Of a DNA stretch of 64,000 nucleotides, positions 33,834 to 40,696 are shown one piece after another. The stretch spans positions 7,006,001-7,070,000 of the forward strand of contig NZ_CP089312.1 in the NCBI RefSeq assembly GCF_021545335.1, read 5' to 3'. Each line of letters begins with the position of its first letter. The stretch's first letter is position 1. This DNA comes from Streptomyces sp. GQFP. Its GTDB lineage: Bacteria; Actinomycetota; Actinomycetes; Streptomycetales; Streptomycetaceae. Position numbers and translations under genes: made by a program. A model generated the notes under the pieces. The model saw only the letters and a list, made by a program, of their open reading frames with translations, was not told where the DNA came from and searched no databases.

Positions 33834-35048
33834 ATGAACACGTTCCACGTCGACTCCGAAGTGGGCCGCCTGCGCCAGGTGATCCTGCACCGCCCCGGCA
33901 TCGAACTCTCCCGCCTCACCCCGCGCAATGTCGACGCCCTCCTCTTCGACGACATCCTGTGGGCCAAGCGCGCCCGTGAGGAACACGACGCCTTCGCCCA
34001 GGTGCTGCGCGACCACGGCACCCGGGTGCACTACTTCGCCGACCTGCTGGCCCGGACCCTGGACACGGACGAAGCCCGCGACTGGCTGCTCGACCGGGTG
34101 ATCACCCCGGCCACCGTCGGGCCCGCACTGGTCGACCCGGTGCGCGAACTGTGCGCCGAGCTCGACGGGGAGACCCTCGCCGGACACCTGATAGGCGGAC
34201 TCCTCAAGAGCGACCTGCTGTTGGCCACCCCGCACAGCCTGGTCTGGAACGCGCTGGACGCCGAGGACTTCGCCCTCGCCCCGTTGCCCAACCACCTCTT
34301 CCCACGCGACAACTCCTGCTGGGTGTACGACCGTCTGTCGGTCAACCCGATGGCCAAGACCGCCCGGCGGCGCGAGAGCCTGCACGCCGAGGCCATCTAC
34401 CGCTTCCACCCGATGTTCGCCGACGCCGCCGTGGAACCCCTCCTCGACGGCGCGGTGGGCACCCTCGAAGGCGGTGACGTGCACGTCCTGGGCAACGGCG
34501 CCGTCATGGTCGGCATGGGCGAGCGCACCACCGCGCAGGCGGTGGAGAACCTGGCCTCCCGGCTGTTCGCCACGGGCACGGCACAGCGGCTCATCGCCGT
34601 CCAACTGCCCGCCACCCGTGCCTACATGCACCTCGACACGGTGCTGACCATGGTCGACCGGGACGCCTTCACCATCTACCCCGGCCTCGCCGACTCCCTG
34701 CGCTCATGGACGCTGCTGCCCAGCACGGCCCGCGAGACCGGCTTCGACGTCACTCCCGACTCCGACCTGGCGACCGCCCTGGCCGAGGCCCTGGACCTGG
34801 ACAAGGTGCGGATGCTGTCCGCGCCGCAGGACATCCGGGGCGCCGAGCGCGAACAGTGGGACGACGGAAGCAACTTCCTCGCCGTCGCCCCGGGTGTCGT
34901 CGTCGGCTACGAGCGCAACGTCACCACCAACACCTACCTCCGCAAGCAGGGCATCGAGATCGTCACCATCGCCGGCGCCGAACTCGGCCGTGGACGCGGC
35001 GGCCCACGCTGCATGAGCTGCCCCATCGAGCGCGACCCGGCCACCTGA
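33834..35048 (+). CDS. arcA: Arginine deiminase (404 aa)
   Basis: Complete ADI: FHVDSEVGRLRQVILHRPG, FDDILWAKRAREEHDAF, the substrate loop LPNHLFPRDNSCWVYD, the acid/His pair LEGGDVHVLG and HLDTVLTMVD, and the catalytic loop GGPRCMSCPIERDP with Cys393. Converts arginine to citrulline and ammonia, the first step of the ADI pathway, which yields ATP without respiration. ATG follows GAGGAAG. Second gene of the operon. Confidence 0.96.
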   Translation: MNTFHVDSEVGRLRQVILHRPGIELSRLTPRNVDALLFDDILWAKRAREEHDAFAQVLRDHGTRVHYFADLLARTLDTDEARDWLLDRVITPATVGPALVDPVRELCAELDGETLAGHLIGGLLKSDLLLATPHSLVWNALDAEDFALAPLPNHLFPRDNSCWVYDRLSVNPMAKTARRRESLHAEAIYRFHPMFADAAVEPLLDGAVGTLEGGDVHVLGNGAVMVGMGERTTAQAVENLASRLFATGTAQRLIAVQLPATRAYMHLDTVLTMVDRDAFTIYPGLADSLRSWTLLPSTARETGFDVTPDSDLATALAEALDLDKVRMLSAPQDIRGAEREQWDDGSNFLAVAPGVVVGYERNVTTNTYLRKQGIEIVTIAGAELGRGRGGPRCMSCPIERDPAT

Positions 35049-35076
35049 CCAGTCCGACCCGGCAAGGAGAACCACC

Positions 35077-36078
35077 ATGACCGTCGACCTGCGAGGCCGC
35101 TCCTACCTGAGCGAACTCGACTTCACCGCGGCCGAGATCCACCACCTCCTCGACCTGGCCGCCACCCTCAAGGCGGCCAAGCGCGCAGGCACCGAGCGGC
35201 CCCGGCTGACCGGAAAGCACCTCGCACTCATCTTCGAGAAGACCTCCACCCGCACCCGCTGTGCCTTCGAGGTCGCCGCCGCCGACCAAGGCGCCGCGAC
35301 CACCTACCTGGGCCCCGGCGACACCCACATCGGCGCCAAGGAGTCCGTTGCCGACACCGCCCGAGTGCTCGGTCGCATGTTCGACGCCATCGAGTATCGG
35401 GGCTCGGCCCAGTCGCTGGTCACCGATCTCGCCACCTACTCCGGCATACCCGTCTACAACGGCTTGACCGACACCGCGCACCCCACCCAGAGCCTTTGCG
35501 ACGTCCTCACCATGTGCGAACACAGCCGCAAGCCGCTGCCCGACATCGCCTACTGCTACCTCGGAGACGCCCGCAACAACATGGGCAACTCGCTGCTGTC
35601 CATGGGCGCCCTGCTCGGCATGGACGTGCGCGTCGCGGCCCCCGCCCGGCTGTGGCCCGACCCCGAACTGATCACCACCTGCCGCGAACTGGCCGAGCGC
35701 AGCGGCGCCCGGATCACGATCACCGAGGACGTCGAGACCGCCGTACACGGTGCCGACTTCCTGCACACCGACGTCTGGGTGTCGATGGGCGAGCCCGCCG
35801 ACGCCTGGCGGGAGCGGATCGAGCTGTTGCTGCCGTACCAGGTCAACGACAAGACCCTCGCAGCCACCGGCAACCCGGACGTGAGGTTCATGCACTGCCT
35901 GCCGGCCCTGCACGACCGCAGTACCCACCTCGGCCAGAGCCTCTTCGACGCCTATGGCCTGGACGGACTCGAAGTCGCCGACGACGTCTTCTCCTCACCC
36001 GCGTCGCTGGTCTTCGAGCAGGCGGAGAACCGGCTGCACACCATCAAGGCCGTACTCGTCGCCACCTTGGAGGACTGA
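35077..36078 (+). CDS. arcB: Ornithine carbamoyltransferase, catabolic (333 aa)
   Basis: Carbamoyl-phosphate motif FEKTSTRTRCAFEVAA, HPTQSLCDVLTM, ornithine-site region and HCLPALHD are all present. Length and operon context (between arcA and arcC) mark it as the catabolic enzyme that phosphorolyses citrulline to ornithine and carbamoyl phosphate. ATG 35077 follows CAAGGAG, 28 bp after arcA; the stop is 4 bp before arcC. Confidence 0.95.
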   Translation: MTVDLRGRSYLSELDFTAAEIHHLLDLAATLKAAKRAGTERPRLTGKHLALIFEKTSTRTRCAFEVAAADQGAATTYLGPGDTHIGAKESVADTARVLGRMFDAIEYRGSAQSLVTDLATYSGIPVYNGLTDTAHPTQSLCDVLTMCEHSRKPLPDIAYCYLGDARNNMGNSLLSMGALLGMDVRVAAPARLWPDPELITTCRELAERSGARITITEDVETAVHGADFLHTDVWVSMGEPADAWRERIELLLPYQVNDKTLAATGNPDVRFMHCLPALHDRSTHLGQSLFDAYGLDGLEVADDVFSSPASLVFEQAENRLHTIKAVLVATLED

Positions 36079-36082
36079 AGCC

Positions 36083-37009
36083 ATGCGCATAGTCGTCGCG
36101 CTCGGAGGCAACGCCCTGCTCCACAGGGGTGAACGTCCCGACGCCGCCGTCCAGCAGGCCAACATCGACCGCGTCGCCACCGCGCTGGCCGCCCTGGCCC
36201 ACGAGCACGAGGTCGTCATCACGCACGGCAACGGCCCCCAGATCGGCCTGCTCGCCGTGGAGAGCGCGGCCGATCCCGCCCTCAGCGTCCCCTACCCGCT
36301 GTACCTGCTCGGTGCCCAGACCCAGGGCATGATCGGCTCGCTGCTGGCCTGCACGCTGCATGACGCCCTCCCGGGCCGCCGCATCGCCACCCTCGTCACC
36401 CACACCCTTGTCCGGGCCGACGATCCCGCGTTCGCACGGCCCACCAAGTTCGTCGGCCAGGTCTACTCCCGAGACGTGGCCCGCTCCCTCGCCCACCAGC
36501 GAGGCTGGCACATCGCGCAGGACACCACCACCGGCTGGCGCCGCGTCGTGCCCTCACCTGTGCCGGAACGGATCGTGGAGACCGACACCGTCCATGAGCT
36601 GCTGAACAGCGGCACGTTGGTGATCTGTGCGGGCGGCGGGGGCATCCCCGTCACCGCGGACAACGACACCGGCGCGCTGACGGGCATGGAGGCCGTCATC
36701 GACAAGGACCTCACGGCCGCCCTGCTGGCCGAGGACCTGAAGGCCGACTTCCTGCTCATCCTCACCGACGTCCCGTGCGTGTACGAGGACTACGGGACCC
36801 CCGCTCAGCAACCCGTCCTCGACGCCACCCCCGCCGAGCTGCGCCGCCGGGGCTTCCCGGACGGCTCTATGGGGCCCAAGGCCGAGGCCGCCGCCCGGTT
36901 CGTCGAACGCACCGGAGGCCTGGCCGCCATCGGCGCCCTGGACGCGGCGTACGAGATCGTGCACGGCAGGTCGGGCACGTTGATCCGCCCGGAACTCACG
37001 GGCGGCTGA
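36083..37009 (+). CDS. arcC: Carbamate kinase (308 aa)
   Basis: Amino-acid-kinase fold beginning RIVVALGGNALLHRGE, then THGNGPQIGLLA, ICAGGGGIPV and the ADP-site region DKDLTAALLAEDLKADFLLI. Last enzyme of the ADI pathway: carbamoyl phosphate plus ADP gives ATP, CO2 and ammonia. ATG 36083 follows TTGGAGGACTGAAGCC, the ribosome site lying in the end of arcB. Ends the operon; the next gene has its own promoter region. Confidence 0.95.
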   Translation: MRIVVALGGNALLHRGERPDAAVQQANIDRVATALAALAHEHEVVITHGNGPQIGLLAVESAADPALSVPYPLYLLGAQTQGMIGSLLACTLHDALPGRRIATLVTHTLVRADDPAFARPTKFVGQVYSRDVARSLAHQRGWHIAQDTTTGWRRVVPSPVPERIVETDTVHELLNSGTLVICAGGGGIPVTADNDTGALTGMEAVIDKDLTAALLAEDLKADFLLILTDVPCVYEDYGTPAQQPVLDATPAELRRRGFPDGSMGPKAEAAARFVERTGGLAAIGALDAAYEIVHGRSGTLIRPELTGG

Positions 37010-37033
37010 AGACCCGGAGGGGAAGGAGCGACC

Positions 37034-37162
37034 GGGCCGTCCGGCGCTCCCCGCGACGACCACGAACCACAAACACGCGAACCGTAGGACAAACATGATC
37101 CGAGGCACGGAACTCTCCCGTCACAGGGACCGGCTGGTCCGCACTCAGGGACCTACGGTCCC
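37034..37162. promoter_or_regulatory. DosR/OsdR-like boxes upstream of USP
   Basis: GGGACCTACGGTCCC (37148-37162) is a perfect palindrome of 6-bp arms around TAC, 59 bp before the USP start. A weaker site, GGGCCGTCCGGCGC (37034-37047), lies farther upstream. Confidence 0.65.
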
Positions 37163-37221
37163 TCGTGCCGCAGGCGCGGGGGACACGAGAGTGGGAGCAC
37201 ATTCCCGAAGGAGGCCCACTC

Positions 37222-38112
37222 ATGTCCCGTACCGTCACCGTTGGTCTGGACGGCTCGAACGAAAGCCTCGCCGCGGCAGAATGGGCCGCGCGTGAGGCCG
37301 CGCTGTACGAGATCCCCCTCCGTGTCGTGCACGCGGGGGAGCAACAGCCGCACGAGTACGTGCCGTTTGCGGGCGAGCAGATTCCCCCGCCGGGAGCGGA
37401 CCGGTCCGCCCGCCTGCTGGTCGAGGCGCGTGCCCGGCTGGCCCACCGCCACTCCGGTGTACGAGTGAGTGCCGAGCAGATTGCCGGCCGACCGGTGCCG
37501 GCGCTGATCGCGGCCGCGAGGGAGGCCGAAGTCCTCGTCCTCGGATCGCGGGGCCTCGGCAAGGTGGCGGGAGCCCTGCTCGGCTCCGTGGCCCTCGCCG
37601 TGGTCGCCCGAGCCGAGCGGCCGGTCGTCCTGGTCCGCGCCGTGGAGGACACCGGGCAGGAACGCCGACCAGAAGCGTTCGAGGAGTCCGACGGGACCAC
37701 CCCGTACCGTGACGTGGTGCTGGGGCTGGACCTGCGCGCTCCCGACGACGACGTTCTGGAATTCGCGTTCGATGCCGCGTCCAGGCGCGCCACGAGGCTG
37801 CGTGTGATCCACGGCTGGGGCGCCGAGACCTCCCCCTCCGCTCCTGAGGATGACGCCGGCCCGGCCCAGGACGGGCAGACATCGGAAGGCGTGCTCCGCC
37901 CCTGGCAGGACAAGTTCCCAGGCGTCGAGGTGACGGAGGAGGCCGTGGTCGGGGACGCCGGTGCGCACCTGGTGGACGTCTCGCGTGACGCGTCACTGAT
38001 CGTCGTCGGGCGCCGCAGCCGAGAGGGCTCGCTCGGCTCGCACATCGGTCCGGTGGCCCACACGGTCCTCCAGCACGCGGTCGCACCGGTCGCGGTGGTG
38101 CCGCACGACTGA
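37222..38112 (+). CDS. Tandem-domain universal stress protein (296 aa)
   Basis: ATG 37222 follows GAAGGAGG. Starts SRTVTVGLDGSNESLAAAEW; first domain GSRGLGKVAGALLGS (intact), second GRRSREGSLGSHIG (altered). A perfect box-like palindrome sits 59 bp upstream, a usual position for an activator. It converges on the oxidase-like gene at 38119 with 6 bp between. Confidence 0.93.
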   Translation: MSRTVTVGLDGSNESLAAAEWAAREAALYEIPLRVVHAGEQQPHEYVPFAGEQIPPPGADRSARLLVEARARLAHRHSGVRVSAEQIAGRPVPALIAAAREAEVLVLGSRGLGKVAGALLGSVALAVVARAERPVVLVRAVEDTGQERRPEAFEESDGTTPYRDVVLGLDLRAPDDDVLEFAFDAASRRATRLRVIHGWGAETSPSAPEDDAGPAQDGQTSEGVLRPWQDKFPGVEVTEEAVVGDAGAHLVDVSRDASLIVVGRRSREGSLGSHIGPVAHTVLQHAVAPVAVVPHD

Positions 38113-38118
38113 CGGCGC

Positions 38119-38613
38119 TCAGGCGAACGGGGGCGGGGCGTGGTCCGTGAGACGGAGCCCGGTGATCAGATCGGGGTGGATGCGGATGGCGTGATCCATC
38201 CGCTGCATCACCCAGGGGCGCAACAAGGCCCGGTAGCGAGCCAGTTCCCGCGGATCGGTGACCAGCCACGCATAGCCGGTGACAACCACGCTCCACCCGG
38301 TGTGTGTGCCGGGGTCGATGTCGTCGGCCTCGTAGGCGACGACGGCCCCCGCACCCCCGGGCTGCCGGGCGTACCGGGCCAGCGCGGCGTCACCGTGGGT
38401 TCGGATGACGATGTCGCCGTCGACCAGGACGTGGTTGACCGGGCGGACGGTCGGCAGCGCGTGCCGGGTGAAGACGACCCGCCCCAAGGACACACTGCCC
38501 AGCAGCCGCAGCGCTTCGTCCCCGTCCAGCTCGACACTCGTGTGCGCTCCTGAGGAGCTCGACGGGTCGTCGTCGCTGGCCATGGCAGGTTTCCGTATCG
38601 ATGGGTCACTCAC
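38119..38613 (-). CDS. Pyridoxamine 5'-phosphate oxidase-like (split beta-barrel) protein (164 aa)
   Basis: Short FMN-binding-type split barrel: LGRVVFTRHALPTVRPVNHV, VIRTHGDAALARYA, VVAYEADDIDPGTHTGWSVV and YRALLRPWVMQRMDHAIRI. It matches the second copy at 62008 almost motif by motif and resembles M. tuberculosis Rv0080 of the DosR regulon. Ligand may be FMN or F420; activity unknown. Two starts are possible: GTG 38613 or ATG 38583; neither has a decisive ribosome site. The upstream 260 bp carry DosR/OsdR-like boxes and a promoter element shared with adhE. Confidence 0.85.
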   Translation of the reverse strand: MSDPSIRKPAMASDDDPSSSSGAHTSVELDGDEALRLLGSVSLGRVVFTRHALPTVRPVNHVLVDGDIVIRTHGDAALARYARQPGGAGAVVAYEADDIDPGTHTGWSVVVTGYAWLVTDPRELARYRALLRPWVMQRMDHAIRIHPDLITGLRLTDHAPPPFA

Positions 38614-38685
38614 AGTTCACTGTCTCCCGGAGCCACGCGTGGGCCTGATCGGGTCATTCGAACCGCGCGGGAGTATCTCGCACCA

Positions 38686-38858
38686 GGGCCGTTCGGCCTC
38701 GGTCGGCGTCCGGTGGTCCCTGCTTCGCGCGGCTGAGGGCGTATCAACCTGTACGGAGCGACACCGCGGGGGATCGGTGCCGCTCCTGTCTCCACTGTCT
38801 CTCGGACCACGCTGTTCCCGTGGGTGCCGATGGTCCCCGACCGGGGACCGGTCGTCCC
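38686..38858. promoter_or_regulatory. Regulatory region with two DosR/OsdR-like boxes and a 35-bp element shared with adhE
   Basis: GGGCCGTTCGGCCT (38686-38699) and GGGACCGGTCGTCCC (38844-38858). Between them, at 38762-38796, lies a 35-bp stretch that matches 43459-43493 in 31 of 35 positions; in both places a box lies 46-47 bp to its right. Read on the minus strand this is box, then element, then gene. Confidence 0.6.
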
Positions 38859-38872
38859 TCGAACCGGGTGGT

Positions 38873-40444
38873 CTACCGGCGATGCATGGTCTCCAGGGCG
38901 GAGGCCAGTACGTGGGGGTCGTGGTGGCCCTTGTAGACCTGCGGCGGCCGTACGTCCAGCTTGAGGAGCTGCGCCACCGCCGTCCATGCGGTGCGTACGG
39001 AGTACTCGACGGTGAAGACGACGTCGTCGGGCACCTCGGCGAACTGGCCGATGAAGGCGAGGTTCACCGATCCCTCGGGTACGACCTTGGGCCGGTCGTC
39101 GCGGCGGCGGGCCAGGAACTGGCTGGTGATGTACGGCATCACGCAGGGCACGACGGTGGAAGTCTCCAGGATCCGGGCCTTGGTCCGCTCGTCGAACGGG
39201 AGGTGCCGCAGGACCTCTTCGAGGATCTCGCGGCCGGAGCACATGGTCATCGGCTTGGGTGTGTGATTGCCGGCGCGGCCGGGGTGCAGGCCGTAGCCCC
39301 ACCAGACGGACACGTCCTCGGGCTGGTCGCGGTAGACGGGCTGGCGGTTGGCGACGATGGTGAGCAGCCAGTTGGATTCCGTGAAGGTCATCAGTCCGCC
39401 CTTGCCGGTCTCGCGGCCACTGAACTCCTTGAGTGCCTCCAGGAAGGCGGGGTCCCTTGTGGTGACCGTGAACGACTCCCACCGGGAGTCTTTGACGTGC
39501 TTGTCGAAGACGGCGGGGTCACCGAAGTCGTCGCGGCCACGGGCCAGCCGGTGCCACAGCAGCCAGGCGTCCGAGCGGTGCGGGGCCGGCGGCGGCGCGG
39601 AGGTGTGCGAGCCGAGGCTGGAGGCATCGGTCATGGAGCCGTTGGTGACGAGGACCAGGTCCTCGGGCGCGACGGTGATCTCCTGGTCGAAACCGTCCCG
39701 GTTCAGGTAGATGGTCTCGACCGTGCCGTGCCCGGCGCCCGGGGCGAACCCGAGGTCGGTGACGTGGCAGCCGGTGTGCACGGTGACGCCGTGCCCGCGG
39801 AGCCAGGCGGTCAGGGGCCGGACGATGGAGTCGTACTGGTTGTAGCGGGTCCGGTGGATGCCCGACATAGAGGCGAACTCGGAGAGCAGGTGGATGAAGC
39901 GCCTCAGGTAGCGGCGGAACTCGATGGCGCTGTGCCAGGGCTGGAAGGCGAACGTGGTGCACCACATGAACCAGAAGTTGGTGGTGAAGAAGTGTTCGCC
40001 GAAGCAGTCGGTGATCTTCTTGCCGTCCAGGTGCCCTTCGGGTGTGGCCAGGCAGCGGACCAGTTCCAGCCGGTCGCGTTCGGAGAACCCCATGGAGGTC
40101 GTGTCGACGATCTTGCCGTTCCCGTCGACGAGCCGGGCGATGTCGTCCCAGGCGAGCTCCTCGTGTCCGGCCAGGATCTCCTCGGTCACGGAGACGGCGG
40201 GGTCGTCGAGGGTGGGGATGCCGGAGAGCAGGTCGTAGGTGCAGCGGAACTCGGCCTCGAACATGCGCCCGCCGCGCATGGTGTAGCCGGTGTCCGGCGT
40301 GCCGCCCGCGTCCAGACTGCCGCCGAGGGTCCGCTGTTCCTCGAAGAGGTGGATGTCGAAACCCTTGAAGCCGCCGTCGCGGATCAGGAACGTCGCCGCG
40401 GCCAGTGCCGCGATTCCGCTGCCCACCAGATATGCCTTCGCCAT
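38873..40444 (-). CDS. Oleate hydratase (myosin-cross-reactive antigen family) flavoprotein (523 aa)
   Basis: FAD motif AYLVGSGIAALAAATFLIRD at the N-terminus; family segments EEQRTLGGSLDAGG, GGRMFEAEFRCTYDLL, FFTTNFWFMWCTTFAFQPWH and SGIHRTRYNQYDSIVRPL are all present, and length is close to that of known hydratases. These enzymes add water to the 9,10 double bond of oleate, giving 10-hydroxystearate, and protect against free fatty acids. ATG 40444 follows GAGGAGTTG; an earlier in-frame start would add a disordered Arg/Pro-rich leader. Two DosR/OsdR-like boxes lie 77-111 bp upstream. Confidence 0.92.
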   Translation of the reverse strand: MAKAYLVGSGIAALAAATFLIRDGGFKGFDIHLFEEQRTLGGSLDAGGTPDTGYTMRGGRMFEAEFRCTYDLLSGIPTLDDPAVSVTEEILAGHEELAWDDIARLVDGNGKIVDTTSMGFSERDRLELVRCLATPEGHLDGKKITDCFGEHFFTTNFWFMWCTTFAFQPWHSAIEFRRYLRRFIHLLSEFASMSGIHRTRYNQYDSIVRPLTAWLRGHGVTVHTGCHVTDLGFAPGAGHGTVETIYLNRDGFDQEITVAPEDLVLVTNGSMTDASSLGSHTSAPPPAPHRSDAWLLWHRLARGRDDFGDPAVFDKHVKDSRWESFTVTTRDPAFLEALKEFSGRETGKGGLMTFTESNWLLTIVANRQPVYRDQPEDVSVWWGYGLHPGRAGNHTPKPMTMCSGREILEEVLRHLPFDERTKARILETSTVVPCVMPYITSQFLARRRDDRPKVVPEGSVNLAFIGQFAEVPDDVVFTVEYSVRTAWTAVAQLLKLDVRPPQVYKGHHDPHVLASALETMHRR

Positions 40445-40520
40445 CACACAACTCCTCGTGCTCGCCTGTCGATCGGTATCCGCGCATCCACGGTTTCCTG
40501 TGGGGCGGGGTCCTGTCTGT

Positions 40521-40555
40521 GGGCCGTTGGGCCGCCTCGCCGGTCCGGACGGCCC
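40521..40555. promoter_or_regulatory. DosR/OsdR-like box pair upstream of oleate hydratase
   Basis: GGGCCGTTGGGCCG (40521-40534) and GGTCCGGACGGCCC (40542-40555) start 21 bp apart, the spacing of the other pairs. Confidence 0.6.
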
Positions 40556-40696
40556 TCTGAGCGGGACCCGGCGGTTGTCCGTGCGCCTCCGGCATGAGGG
40601 CGCGCGACCGCGCGGGAACACGGTGACGCTGCCCGGGAGTTCGATGTCGCTCAGCTCCGTCGGACCAGTCGGACGCCGGTCATGTGGTTGTGCGGA

